Source: Flavobacteriales bacterium (lineage in GTDB: Bacteria > Bacteroidota > Bacteroidia > Flavobacteriales_E > Vicingaceae). Taken from it: a stretch of 64,000 nt of DNA. Positions 33,974 through 43,113 of this stretch are shown piece by piece; the stretch's first letter is position 1; every line of letters starts with the position of its first letter. A model generated the notes under the pieces. It saw only the letters and a program-made list of their open reading frames with translations. It did not search any database and was not told the origin of the DNA. Where the stretch lies: assembly GCA_015075325.1 (NCBI GenBank), contig JABTUP010000004.1, positions 1 to 64,000 on the forward strand, in the 5' to 3' direction. The translations under genes and the position numbers were made by a program.

Positions 33974-35325
33974 TGGGTTTGGTTTTTCAATCGGTTAATG
34001 TTGCGTTCAATGTATTTTTGTGAAGTTAATAAAGAATCTTGAATTCTTTTTGCATAACGAATACTGGCAATTATTTCTGCGTTTTTTTCTTCGAGTTGTT
34101 GATGAGCTAATTCTATTTCTAGTTTTTGTTTTTGGGTTATTTTAAATCGGTTGTACATAAATCCTGCAAAAACCAGCACTAAAGCCACTCCACCAAATAG
34201 TGCCAATTGTTGGTTGCGTTTAGCTTTTAGTTCCGATTTTTGTTGTGCTATTTGTGCGTCACGTATTTCGTTTGCTTTTGCATTAGCAACACTGTCTTCG
34301 GCAGCTTTTTTTTCGTATTCGTATTGAAATTGTTTTTGTATGCTGGCTTTTTGTATGGTTTCATTATTAATTGAATCATTCATTAAAACATATTCTTCGA
34401 AGTAATTTAGTGCTTTTTTATACTCATTTTTTGCATAATAAAATTCGTACAAAGCAAAAGAAGAGCTTGAAATTGTTGAAGGAAATCCCATTTGTTTAGC
34501 TAAAGTGTACGATTCAATAAAATACTTTTCGGCTGTTTTTTTATTGTTAAGCTTTAAATACGTGTTGCCTAAATTTTTTAAATAAATTGAGCAGCTTGAT
34601 AAATCTTTTTGTTTTATAATTTCAATGGCTTCTTCAAAATATTGAATAGCTTCTTTGTATTTTTTTGAATTAAAATACATCATTCCAATATTGTTTGTTG
34701 ATGTAGCAATAGCCGTTAAATCGTTGTTTTGATTATTTAGCTCCAAACATTTTTTAAAATAGTTTATGGCTAATTCATTTTGCTGAAAATAGGAATAGCA
34801 ATATCCTAAGTTGTTGTAAATAATTGATAACCCTCTATTATCATTGGTTAGTTGAAATAGTTTTTCGCATTTTATAAAAGACTCTAAAGCTTTTTTAGTA
34901 TCGCCTTGGCTTAGAAAAACATTGCCAATAACCAAAAGCGAGTATGCAATACCGGAGGTATCGTTTATTGATTCTCTAATTTTTAACGATTTGTAATAAT
35001 ACTCTAAAGCTTTTTTTATGTTTCCTTGTCCGTTATAAATATAGCCCGAGCTATACAAAGCCTCGGCATATTTTTTTACAATAAATGGAGATTGACTTTG
35101 TTTTAATTTTTGTTGAGTAAAGTTTAAAACTTTCAAATAATAAAATAGAGCAGTATCTGGTTCTGTTTCATAATTTAAATCACCTAGTTCTAATCCACTA
35201 ATTATTTTTAGCGAATCTGAATTGGTGTTGTTAAAAAAGTTTCTGATAGAATCGTTGTTGTTTATGCCAAATGAAAGAAATGGCAAACAAACTAAAAATC
35301 CTATAAAATACTCCTTTAGCTTCAT
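33970..35325 (-). CDS. TPR receptor-like membrane protein lacking the SpoIIE phosphatase domain
   Basis: The 451-residue protein starts with a signal peptide (FIGFLVCLPFLSFG). It has TPR units such as GNIKKALEYYYKSLKIRESI and YKEAIQYFEEAIEIIKQKDL, then the DSVANAKANEIRDAQIAQQK linker, a membrane helix (GGVALVLVFAGFMYNRFK) and a coiled coil. The tail is IRYAKRIQDSLLTSQKYIER then NINRLKNQTH. It differs from its neighbour mainly in the TPR sensor, which suggests different inputs feeding the same output module. TTGA overlap with the next gene indicates coupled translation. Confidence 0.85.
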   Translation of the reverse strand: MKLKEYFIGFLVCLPFLSFGINNNDSIRNFFNNTNSDSLKIISGLELGDLNYETEPDTALFYYLKVLNFTQQKLKQSQSPFIVKKYAEALYSSGYIYNGQGNIKKALEYYYKSLKIRESINDTSGIAYSLLVIGNVFLSQGDTKKALESFIKCEKLFQLTNDNRGLSIIYNNLGYCYSYFQQNELAINYFKKCLELNNQNNDLTAIATSTNNIGMMYFNSKKYKEAIQYFEEAIEIIKQKDLSSCSIYLKNLGNTYLKLNNKKTAEKYFIESYTLAKQMGFPSTISSSSFALYEFYYAKNEYKKALNYFEEYVLMNDSINNETIQKASIQKQFQYEYEKKAAEDSVANAKANEIRDAQIAQQKSELKAKRNQQLALFGGVALVLVFAGFMYNRFKITQKQKLEIELAHQQLEEKNAEIIASIRYAKRIQDSLLTSQKYIERNINRLKNQTH

Positions 35326-35329
35326 TTGC

Positions 35330-36742
35330 CTATTTTGATGTTTTCAATCGGTTAATATTCCGTTCAATGTATTTTTGAGAAGTTAATAACGCATCTTGTA
35401 TTCGTTTGGCGTATCGAATACTGGCAATAACTTCGTTGTTTTTTTCTTCTAATAAAAGGTGGGCTTTTTCTACTATTTCTTTTTGTTGTTCAATAACCGC
35501 TTTTTGCTTTTGGGTAATTTTAAATCGATTATACATAAATCCTGCAAAAGCTATAACTAAAATAAGCCCTCCATACAAACCATATTGCTGGTTTCTTTTA
35601 TTTTTTAGCTCCAATTGTTGGAGTTTTTTATCGATGTTTAACAATTCAATTTCTTTTTCTTTTCCACTCAACTCTAACCTTACAGCCATTTGTGCAATTT
35701 TTGTGGCACTTTCTTCTTGGTAAATAGAATCGTTTAAATAAACATACAATTCCATGTATTTAAAGGCGTTGGCAATATCTCCCGCACTCTTATATACTTT
35801 ACTCGACTCTAAATAGGCTGATGAAATAAGGTTTCTACTATTTGTTTGTTGTGCCAATGTTAATGCTTCTAACAAAAACCGTTTTGCTGTGTCGTAATTT
35901 TTCAGTTCGGCATTAATTTTTGCAGATAAAATGTAAGCTAAAGAAAGGGGCGATGTAGTTCCTAAATTTTTATAAATATGGATTGATTCTACCAGCATTT
36001 TTTGAGCCTTATTCAATTCTTTTCGTTGAAAATAAATTTCGGCAAGACTCATTAAGGTATTTGCCATTTCTTTTTGATGGTTCATCTTTCTATCAATCAA
36101 CAACGATTTGTTGTAGTAATATGCTGAAGAATCTAAAATTCCGGCTCTCAAATAATTACTTCCAATGTTATTGGTAATTATTGCAATAGAAATGCTGTCG
36201 TTGGTTAAGGTTACTTTTTTAAGTGCTTTTTTTTGTATTTCAATTCCTTTTTCATATTGTTTAAGTCTTCCCCAAACCGACGCCAAATAAGTTGAGGCAA
36301 TTAAATACCTATCATCAAAATTGTTTTTCAGCGAAATTTCCATGGATGCTTTTAATTCCTCAATTGCCTTGTCGTATTCAGCAATTTCCATGTAGAGATA
36401 TCCTAAATTTCCATGTTGTCGAGCAACTTTATAAGCATCTTTTATTTCTTTTGCTTTTAACAAAGCTTTGTTGTAATAATCAATTGATTTAACAAAGCTG
36501 CCTTTATGCCAAAAAGCATCACCTCCTATTTCAAGAGCATGATAATGTATCGTATCATGAATTTGCTTTTTTGCAACAAGAAAATCTGCAATTAAAATTG
36601 CCGAATCGGCCACAGCATACCTAAGTTGATGAGCTTTTTTTAGTAATACAGAATCAGCAATGTCATTAAACGATTGTGTTTTTACTTTAATACTAAAAAG
36701 TAATAAAAATGTGGCAAGCAAAATTTTGAAATAACTCATCAT
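35330..36742 (-). CDS. TPR receptor-like membrane protein lacking the SpoIIE phosphatase domain
   Basis: The 470-residue protein has a signal peptide (residues 1-22), TPR units (for example FVKSIDYYNKALLKAKEIKD), a helical linker with alternating Leu (SGKEKEIELLNIDKKLQQLE), a membrane helix (QQYGLYGGLILVIAFAGFMY) and the coiled coil ending IRYAKRIQDALLTSQKYIER, then NINRLKTSK. It is the most diverged of the four short proteins and lacks the usual NQT end. Its ATG overlaps a relic copy of the upstream phosphatase gene's stop (ATGA), as if the original junction had been coupled before an insertion moved the real stop 57 bp away. Confidence 0.85.
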   Translation of the reverse strand: MMSYFKILLATFLLLFSIKVKTQSFNDIADSVLLKKAHQLRYAVADSAILIADFLVAKKQIHDTIHYHALEIGGDAFWHKGSFVKSIDYYNKALLKAKEIKDAYKVARQHGNLGYLYMEIAEYDKAIEELKASMEISLKNNFDDRYLIASTYLASVWGRLKQYEKGIEIQKKALKKVTLTNDSISIAIITNNIGSNYLRAGILDSSAYYYNKSLLIDRKMNHQKEMANTLMSLAEIYFQRKELNKAQKMLVESIHIYKNLGTTSPLSLAYILSAKINAELKNYDTAKRFLLEALTLAQQTNSRNLISSAYLESSKVYKSAGDIANAFKYMELYVYLNDSIYQEESATKIAQMAVRLELSGKEKEIELLNIDKKLQQLELKNKRNQQYGLYGGLILVIAFAGFMYNRFKITQKQKAVIEQQKEIVEKAHLLLEEKNNEVIASIRYAKRIQDALLTSQKYIERNINRLKTSK

Positions 36743-36797
36743 ATCTTCACTCCTATTATGGTTCGACTTCGCTCACCACAAGCTGCTTCATATCCGT
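36739..36797 (-). other. REP-like insertion with duplicated 3' end of the SpoIIE gene
   Basis: After the true end of the upstream phosphatase (VCVIGVKI-stop at 36798) comes about 38 bp that include GAGCGAAGTCGAACC, a common Bacteroidota repeat. A second copy encoding IIGVKI-stop follows at 36739-36759. The relic stop overlaps the ATG of the next gene. Confidence 0.8.
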
Positions 36798-39074
36798 TCA
36801 TATTTTCACTCCTATTACGCAAACATCGTCAATTTGCTCTAAGTTTCCTTTCCATGTTTCAAACATGTTATCAATAATTTGTTTTTGTTCGTTTAATGGT
36901 TTTCCTTGAACAGAAAGCAACAGTTCTTTTAACGATTTTAACTTAAATTTTTTGCCTCTTTCACCACCAAATTGGTCGGCATATCCATCGGAGAATGTAT
37001 AAATGGTATCGCTTTTTTCGAGCTGAATTTCTTGAACTGAAAATGGTTTCATTTCGCCTAAAAATAAACCAACAGGTTGTTTGTCGGGTTTAAATTCAAT
37101 CAGTTCATAAGATTCTGGGTCAAGCCCTGAATGACGAATGGAACGAATCAACCAAAGCGGATTATTAGCTCCAGAAAAACTTAACAAGTTAGTATTCTTA
37201 TCCCAAACACAGAGAGCCAAATCCATTCCGTCTTTTTGCTGCGTATCAACTCCTTTTTGTTCTAGTGCTTTAATAATTTTTGCTCGTAGTTTGTTTAATA
37301 TTTCGGCAGGGTTGGTTATGTTGTTTTCTACTACAATTTCGTTAAAAAAACTTATTCCAAGCATGCTCATAAATGCACCAGGAACACCATGTCCTGTACA
37401 ATCGGCAGCTACCCAAATAGCCAAGTTGTTTTCGGTTTGAAATGCCCAAAAGAAATCTCCGCTAACTACATCTTTTGGTTTAAGCAATACAAAATGTTCT
37501 TTAGAAATCTGCTCCCAATAATTGTCGCTGGTTAATAAAGCTGTTTGAATACGTTTGGCGTAACTTATACTGTCCGTAATTTCCTGATGTTGCTCTTCAA
37601 CTATCTCTTTTTGCTTGGTTATTTCAGCATTTTTTTGAGCAAGCAATTCGTTTGCTTTTTTTCGTTGCTGATTGTTTCTAACCACTACCACAGCAAAAAC
37701 CAATAAAATTAACCCTACCACAAACGAACCATACAATTGCATCGATTTTCGTTTGCTTTCTTCGCTTGCTTTTGCCAATTCAACATCTTTTAACGCGTTG
37801 GTTTTATTTAACAAAGCTATTTCCTGTTCCTTTCTTTCGCTTTGAAATTTTTTCTCCATTTCGTTAATCATCTCCGCATTTTTGGTGTTGCTAACACTAT
37901 CGTTAAATGTTACATAAAGCGATTGGTGATGATATGCTTTTTCAAAATCTCGAACTTTGCTGTATGCTTTTGATAATCCTTGATGAGCCTTAATGATGTA
38001 ATCCATATAACCCGTATTTTCGGCATTGGTAAGTGCTTCTTTAAAAAGTGAAATGGCTTTTTGATGCTGTCCTTTTTTATCGTAAATATTTGCAGCTGCA
38101 ATTTGCGATACCGCTAATTTTCCAAAACTGCCAATCTCCTTTTTAATTTGGATAGATTTTAGTGCATATTCCAAAGCCTTATCATCGTCGCCAGTAAGCT
38201 CATGATTAACACTCAAATTGTTGAAACATTGAGCAATAAGTGGTTTATCTGCAATTTTCTCAAAAATTTCTAGTGCTTCATAAAATCGTTTTCGTGCTTC
38301 AAGGTAATCTTTTAAATAATCAAGAGCAGTACCTTCGCTGGTTAGTGCAACTCCATAAAGTTTTTGGTTGTTTACTGCTTTTGCAAGAAGTTTTTGTCTG
38401 ATGTAAATTTTTAATGCTTCGTTATAATTTTTTTGACCAATATAAATTAACCCAATATTTGAAATGGTTCCAATTATCATGTTGGTATCTCTAGCACTTT
38501 CGTAAATAGACAATGCCTTTATGTAAAGTTTTAATGCTTCGGTTGGATTACCAGCAATATCGTGCATAATTCCTGTATTATTAAATGCTTGTCCTGCACC
38601 AATACTATCGCCAAGCTGCATTTTTAATATTCCAGATTGTTCAAAATTTACACGAGCGTTTTCGTAATCTCCAGCATAATAAAAAGCAATGCCAATATCG
38701 TTATATGAGCCTGCAACGCCTTCTTTGTTTCCAGCTTTTTGATGGATAGCTAATGCTTTTTGATAATAGTTGTTCGCCAAAACATAATCATCGTTGGCTT
38801 GAGCTGTAAGGGCATACTCGCGATGTGCTTCGGCCAAAAATTTAGTATCTTTTATTTTTTTTGCTTGGTCTATCGCTTTTTGGTTAAAATAATATGCCGA
38901 ATCTTTATTGGTTTTTCGATAAACCAAAGCCAATTGTTCATAGGCAACCACTTTTGCAGTATCGTATTTGGCTTGTAGAATAAAATTCATCAAACTGTCC
39001 GTTTGATTGTTGGCATACAACAAATTACCCGAAATCGAGCAAAAAATCATTATTATTAACCACTTCTTTTTCAT
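36798..39074 (-). CDS. TPR sensor protein with C-terminal SpoIIE/PP2C-type serine/threonine phosphatase
   Basis: This 758-residue protein is first in the operon. It has a signal peptide (ending LLYANN), a TPR array to about residue 400, a coiled coil, a membrane helix near 455-475 (YGSFVVGLILLVFAVVVVRN) and a coiled coil with ITDSISYAKRIQTALLTS. The SpoIIE phosphatase follows: DVVSGDFFWAF, AADCTGHGVPGAFM, KDGMDLALC, SDGYADQFGGERGKKF and a terminal DDVCVIGVKI. All acidic metal ligands expected are present. A REP-derived stretch (RHSGLDPES) is inserted in frame between NPLWLIRSI and YELIEF. Unlike its two paralogues it has no insertion after the FFWAF segment. An IS982 element lies 74 bp upstream of the ATG and may affect its promoter. 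Confidence 0.92.
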   Translation of the reverse strand: MKKKWLIIMIFCSISGNLLYANNQTDSLMNFILQAKYDTAKVVAYEQLALVYRKTNKDSAYYFNQKAIDQAKKIKDTKFLAEAHREYALTAQANDDYVLANNYYQKALAIHQKAGNKEGVAGSYNDIGIAFYYAGDYENARVNFEQSGILKMQLGDSIGAGQAFNNTGIMHDIAGNPTEALKLYIKALSIYESARDTNMIIGTISNIGLIYIGQKNYNEALKIYIRQKLLAKAVNNQKLYGVALTSEGTALDYLKDYLEARKRFYEALEIFEKIADKPLIAQCFNNLSVNHELTGDDDKALEYALKSIQIKKEIGSFGKLAVSQIAAANIYDKKGQHQKAISLFKEALTNAENTGYMDYIIKAHQGLSKAYSKVRDFEKAYHHQSLYVTFNDSVSNTKNAEMINEMEKKFQSERKEQEIALLNKTNALKDVELAKASEESKRKSMQLYGSFVVGLILLVFAVVVVRNNQQRKKANELLAQKNAEITKQKEIVEEQHQEITDSISYAKRIQTALLTSDNYWEQISKEHFVLLKPKDVVSGDFFWAFQTENNLAIWVAADCTGHGVPGAFMSMLGISFFNEIVVENNITNPAEILNKLRAKIIKALEQKGVDTQQKDGMDLALCVWDKNTNLLSFSGANNPLWLIRSIRHSGLDPESYELIEFKPDKQPVGLFLGEMKPFSVQEIQLEKSDTIYTFSDGYADQFGGERGKKFKLKSLKELLLSVQGKPLNEQKQIIDNMFETWKGNLEQIDDVCVIGVKI
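37111..37142. repeat. In-frame REP-like repeat in the SpoIIE domain
   Basis: On the minus strand this reads CGTCATTCAGGGCTTGACCC followed by AGAATC, a dispersed repeat type known from Bacteroidota. It encodes RHSGLDPES. The same element, with two base changes, sits at the homologous site of the gene ending at 46027. Confidence 0.75.
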
Positions 39075-39151
39075 AAATGAGATATGATATTCAATTTTAC
39101 AAAAAAATAACGGTTTTAAATCAACTCTGTTAAAATAACATCATCATATTT

Positions 39152-40173
39152 AACGTGAGTTCGATATAAGATTAACCGATTCTTTGAAGTTTATCAATAT
39201 TAATGTTTGGTTTAGTAGGATAAAAAGAATAAGCAATAAGACCTGATATCAGATTGATTATGAAGTTGTTAAAACTTCTGTGTCTAGTGTGTTCAATTTG
39301 GCACTGGTTCTTTAAGATGTCATTAACACTTTCAACAACAGCTCTTTTTCTTAACAATATTTTATCGTAAATATTCATTAAAGCGTTTTTCATATTCTTT
39401 TTTATCTTGGTAACAAGATGGATTCCATCCACAAAAAGTTGTTCGAATAAATCCTGTCCCAAATATCCTCTGTCGGCAAATATTTTTCCAAAAACTTTAT
39501 TGTGAAATGCTTTATCTTTCAATGGCTGCCTATCATCCACATTGCCTTTTGTGATTAAAAAATCAATTATTTCACCTCGTTCATTAATGATAATGTGAAG
39601 TTTAAAACCAAAGAACCATCCCATTGAACCCTTACCTTTTTCTGCAATATTTTTAAATACTTTGTTTTGATGTTCTCTTTTTGGATGACATACTTTAATC
39701 AACGTAGAATCCATAAAAGAAATACCTGAACACTTACCTAAACAACGCATTTGAAGAAACAGAACCATCGGTACAATAGCTTTTTGCTGTAGTTCTACAA
39801 ACCGATTGTAGGAAACTGTTTCTGGAAACTCGCTTTTCATGTATTTGCATACATGATTGATGTAGAAGTGTTTTAGACAACGGTAGCCTTTTAAATGAAA
39901 CAGAAGCATAATTGTTATTATCTCACTTTGAGACATTCGACACTTTTTGTTACGTTTTTTTGTTGATGAACCTTCTTCTATTGAATGTTCATCTATGGTT
40001 TTGTTTAATTCTTTACAAAAATCGTCTATTAAACAGAAAATTTCAATAACTTTATCTTTGGATTCCATAAGCAGAATTATTAGTTATATATTTGATTTTG
40101 AACCAGTTAAATATACTAATCTTTCTGCTTATTTTCTATTTTTTTTCTCATTTTTTTATATCGAACTCACGTT
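39152..40173. mobile_element. Complete IS982-family insertion sequence
   Basis: The element of 1022 bp has terminal inverted repeats of 17 bp (AACGTGAGTTCGATATA and its exact complement at 40157-40173). It carries one transposase gene and is flanked by the 4-bp direct repeat ATTT (39148-39151 and 40174-40177). It lies between the TPR operon and pgk. A solitary copy of the same end occurs at 59756-59771. Confidence 0.9.
39172..40068 (-). CDS. IS982 family transposase
   Basis: The 298-residue protein has the DDE triad in the expected places: D120 in SGISFMDSTLIKVCH, D199 in GKIFADRGYLGQ and E246 in RKRAVVESVNDILKN. The stretch FFGFKLHIIINERGEI is typical of the family. The frame is intact and the terminal repeats are perfect, so the element could be active. 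It catalyses cut-and-paste movement of its own 1-kb element. Confidence 0.93.
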   Translation of the reverse strand: MESKDKVIEIFCLIDDFCKELNKTIDEHSIEEGSSTKKRNKKCRMSQSEIITIMLLFHLKGYRCLKHFYINHVCKYMKSEFPETVSYNRFVELQQKAIVPMVLFLQMRCLGKCSGISFMDSTLIKVCHPKREHQNKVFKNIAEKGKGSMGWFFGFKLHIIINERGEIIDFLITKGNVDDRQPLKDKAFHNKVFGKIFADRGYLGQDLFEQLFVDGIHLVTKIKKNMKNALMNIYDKILLRKRAVVESVNDILKNQCQIEHTRHRSFNNFIINLISGLIAYSFYPTKPNINIDKLQRIG

Positions 40174-40220
40174 ATTTAGAAAAATTCCATTTTTGACTGG
40201 TTTATCAACCTATTTTGATG

Positions 40221-40228
40221 TACTTTTG
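40221..40228 (+). promoter_or_regulatory. Putative -7 box of pgk
   Basis: TACTTTTG matches TAnnTTTG exactly, 51 bp before the pgk ATG. The nearest upstream TTG gives a 25-bp spacer, a little long. It lies 47 bp inside of the IS982 right end, so the IS did not remove it. Confidence 0.4.
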
Positions 40229-40279
40229 AGCCTTAGCTTATAAAAAGAAATAGTTAAAAAAATTGAAAAAAACTTTACG

Positions 40280-41473
40280 ATGAAAACCAACATTGACAAT
40301 TATGATTTTTCTGGCAAAAAAGCCTTAATTAGAGTGGATTTTAATGTGCCATTAAACGACAAATTTGAAGTAACTGACAATACTAGAATTTCTGCTTCAT
40401 TGCCAACCATTAAAAAAGTATTGAATGGTGGTGGTTCAGTAATTTTAATGTCACATTTAGGTCGTCCAAAAAACGGTTATGAAGACAAGTTTTCGTTAAA
40501 ACACATTATTTCTGAAGTTGAAAAATTAATTGGGCAATCTATAAAATTTGCTCCAGACTGCATTGGAAAAGAAGCAAAAGAACTTTCAGAAAATTTAAAA
40601 CCAGGAGAAGTGTTGATGTTGGAAAACTTAAGATTTTATGCAAGTGAAACCAAAGGTGATTTAGATTTTACCGAAAAATTAGCCAAATTGGGCGATGTTT
40701 ATGTAAACGATGCTTTTGGAACTGCACATCGTGCTCATGCTTCAACTACCATAATTGCTCAATTTTTTCCAAACGATAAAATGTTTGGTTACCTAATAGA
40801 AAAAGAAATTTTTAGCGTTTCGAAAGTGTTGAAAGAGGGTGTTGCTCCAATTACAGCTATTGTTGGCGGGGCAAAGGTTTCGAGTAAAATCATTATCATT
40901 GAACAGTTGTTGGATAAGGTTAACAACATTATTATTGGTGGCGGTATGGCTTATACTTTTGCAAAAGCTCAAGGAGGAACCATTGGTAGTTCGTTAGTTG
41001 AATTGGATTTTTTAGACACCGCACTCGATATTTTATCAAAAGCAAAAAGCAAAAACGTAACTATTTTATTACCAGAAGATACCTTAGCTGCTGATAAATT
41101 TAGCGAAGAAGCCGATACCCAAATTTGCGACACCAAAAATATTACAGATGGCTGGATGGGAATGGACATTGGCGAAAAAGCCATTGCTTCGTTTACCGAT
41201 TGTATTGTAAATTCAAAAACCATTTTATGGAACGGACCAGTTGGTGTTTTTGAAATGAATAAATTTGAAAAAGGAACAAAAGCCATTGCTTTAGCAGTAG
41301 CCGAGGCAACCAAAAAAGGAGCATTTACTTTAGTGGGTGGTGGCGATTCGGTTGCAGCTGTAAACAAGTTTAATCTTGCCAATCAAGTAAGCCATGTAAG
41401 TACAGGTGGTGGTGCAATGCTAGAATATTTAGAGGGCAAAGAATTACCAGGAATTGCTGCGATTTTGAATTAA
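40280..41473 (+). CDS. pgk: Phosphoglycerate kinase
   Basis: The 397-residue enzyme transfers the phosphate of 1,3-bisphosphoglycerate to ADP in glycolysis. Signature stretches are [10 protein letters not shown] at 18-27, LMSHLGRPK, the basic substrate site [12 protein letters not shown], the nucleotide-site [18 protein letters not shown] and the GGGDSVAAV loop near the C-terminus. The length is normal and the frame intact. It is followed after 13 bp by a secreted-protein gene on the same strand. Confidence 0.97.
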   Translation: MKTNIDNYDFSGKKALIRVDFNVPLNDKFEVTDNTRISASLPTIKKVLNGGGSVILMSHLGRPKNGYEDKFSLKHIISEVEKLIGQSIKFAPDCIGKEAKELSENLKPGEVLMLENLRFYASETKGDLDFTEKLAKLGDVYVNDAFGTAHRAHASTTIIAQFFPNDKMFGYLIEKEIFSVSKVLKEGVAPITAIVGGAKVSSKIIIIEQLLDKVNNIIIGGGMAYTFAKAQGGTIGSSLVELDFLDTALDILSKAKSKNVTILLPEDTLAADKFSEEADTQICDTKNITDGWMGMDIGEKAIASFTDCIVNSKTILWNGPVGVFEMNKFEKGTKAIALAVAEATKKGAFTLVGGGDSVAAVNKFNLANQVSHVSTGGGAMLEYLEGKELPGIAAILN

Positions 41474-41486
41474 ATCAATAAAAAAC

Positions 41487-42461
41487 ATGAAATCAGCTAT
41501 ATTATGTTTGGGGATTATTATCTCCTCTGCTCTTTTTGCTCAAGTATCAGAAAAATACGATTTATTTGTTAAACAGGCAGATAGCTTGTACAATGCAAAA
41601 AATTATTCAGCATCAGCTCAAAAATATACAGATGCTTTTTGGTCAAATGATGGTAAAGCAGTGCCAAGCCATAGATATAATGCAGCTTGTTCGTGGGCTT
41701 TAGCAAATGTTAAAGATTCTGCTTTTTATCATTTATTTAGATTAGCAGAATCAATATCAAAGTACAACAATTATCAACACATTTCTACTGATGCTGATTT
41801 AAAATCTTTATACACTGATAGTAGATGGGAAGAATTATTGATAATAGTAAAGAGAAATAAAGACGAATTTGAGAAAGATTTTGACAAACCTCTTGTTGCT
41901 ATTTTAGATTCGATACACGATGAAGACCAAAAATATAGAATACAGATTGATGAGGTTGAAGAAAAATATGGAAGAGAATCTGAAGAAATGCGGAATCATT
42001 GGAAAAAAATTCAACAAGTAGATTCAATTAATTTAATAATAGTTTCTAAAATTCTAGATGAAAGAGGATGGCTTGGGTCCAAAGTTGTTGGAAATAAAGG
42101 TAATTCAACATTATTTCTAGTTGTTCAACATGCCGATTCTGCTACACAAGTAAAGTATTTACCAATGATGCGAGAAGCAGTTAAAGAAGGAAGGGCTTAT
42201 GCTAGCTCATTAGCCTTATTGGAAGATAGATTGGCACTAAGGCAAGGTAAAAAACAAATTTATGGAAGCCAGATAGGTTTTGATAAAGAAACTGAAAAAT
42301 ACATTGTCCAAGATTTAGAAGACCCAGATAATGTGGATAAAAGAAGGGCAGAAGTGGGATTGCCTCCTTTAGCTGATTATGTAAAAAATTGGAACATAGT
42401 TTGGAATGTAGCAGAATACAAAAAGAATGGGAAAAAGAACTTTTTCAATTCCAAAGAATAG
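41487..42461 (+). CDS. Secreted DUF6624-like protein with TPR-like N-terminus
   Basis: The 324-residue protein has a signal peptide (1-19, ending LFAQ). A TPR-like helix pair follows (LYNAKNYSASAQKYTDAFWS, then SHRYNAACSWALANVKDSAF), as in sensors that count helices rather than bind a cofactor. The C-terminal half shows the DUF6624 pattern: DERGWLGSKVVGNKGNSTLF, LVVQHAD and ALLEDRLALRQGKKQIYGSQ. The family's function is not established. It sits between pgk and a DUF6150 gene, close enough (13 bp each side) for cotranscription. Confidence 0.8.
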   Translation: MKSAILCLGIIISSALFAQVSEKYDLFVKQADSLYNAKNYSASAQKYTDAFWSNDGKAVPSHRYNAACSWALANVKDSAFYHLFRLAESISKYNNYQHISTDADLKSLYTDSRWEELLIIVKRNKDEFEKDFDKPLVAILDSIHDEDQKYRIQIDEVEEKYGRESEEMRNHWKKIQQVDSINLIIVSKILDERGWLGSKVVGNKGNSTLFLVVQHADSATQVKYLPMMREAVKEGRAYASSLALLEDRLALRQGKKQIYGSQIGFDKETEKYIVQDLEDPDNVDKRRAEVGLPPLADYVKNWNIVWNVAEYKKNGKKNFFNSKE

Positions 42462-42473
42462 TACCTTTAGAAA

Positions 42474-42812
42474 ATGAAATATATTTTACCATTAATCCTT
42501 TTTTTGTTTGTTCTTATTACAAGTACATCAGCTCAAAAAATATACAAAGTAAAATACGAAAGCCAAGCCGACTTAAAGGTGTATATTGTTAAGTACGAAT
42601 CGCAATGCGATTTAAAAGTGTACATGGTAAAATATGAAAGCCAAGCCAATAAAGATGGTTTGTGGTACTCAGTCGATTACGAATCTCAAGCCAACAAAAA
42701 GGCCTATTTTGTGGATTACGAGAGCCAAGCCGACCTAAAAATTTTCTTTGTCGATTACGAAAGTCAAGCAGGTTGGAGAAATCAATCAAAAGCACACTTG
42801 TTAAAGTTTTAG
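42474..42812 (+). CDS. Secreted DUF6150-like repeat protein
   Basis: The 112-residue protein has a signal peptide (ending TSAQ) and six near-identical units of 13-15 residues built on V(K/D)YESQA(D/N). They are seen at KVKYESQADLKVY, IVKYESQCDLKVY, MVKYESQANKDG, SVDYESQANKKAY, FVDYESQADLKIF and FVDYESQAG. The pattern matches the small DUF6150 family, which I recall being discussed as a predicted knotted fold; that recollection should be verified. Its function is unknown. DNA copies of the unit are similar enough for slippage or unequal crossing-over. Confidence 0.75.
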   Translation: MKYILPLILFLFVLITSTSAQKIYKVKYESQADLKVYIVKYESQCDLKVYMVKYESQANKDGLWYSVDYESQANKKAYFVDYESQADLKIFFVDYESQAGWRNQSKAHLLKF

Positions 42813-42847
42813 GAAAACACAAAAGCAACATTTTTAGTCAAAAGTCG

Positions 42848-42855
42848 TATCTTTA
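42848..42855 (+). promoter_or_regulatory. Putative -7 box of the toxin-antitoxin-mazG operon
   Basis: TATCTTTA is one base off TAnnTTTG and lies 21 bp before the antitoxin ATG. No -33 TTG is evident. Confidence 0.3.
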
Positions 42856-42876
42856 CAACACAATAAAAAGTAAGTT

Positions 42877-43113
42877 ATGACTGCATTAGAACTAAAAAAA
42901 TTGTTAATTCATAGAATAGCTGAAATAAATGATGTTTCGTTTTTGAATGCTATAAAAACAATTTTAGATTCCAAAACTCAGCACAAAACTATTTCGTTAA
43001 CTCATGAGCAAACTATAGAAATTGAAAAATCTAAAAAAGAGGTTGAGAAAGGACTGTTTATTGAACAAATTGAATTAGAAAAGGATTTTGATAAATGGTT
43101 AAACGCAAGATAG
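42877..43113 (+). CDS. Putative type II antitoxin (RelB-like)
   Basis: The 78-residue protein is helical and charged, with an N-terminal pattern (MTALELKKLLIHRIAEINDV) and a C-terminal helix (IEQIELEKDFDKWLNAR) typical of small Bacteroidota antitoxins paired with ParE/RelE toxins. It overlaps the toxin gene by 19 bp, the usual coupling. It would neutralise the toxin and probably repress its own promoter; no clear DNA-binding fold can be assigned. Confidence 0.75.
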   Translation: MTALELKKLLIHRIAEINDVSFLNAIKTILDSKTQHKTISLTHEQTIEIEKSKKEVEKGLFIEQIELEKDFDKWLNAR

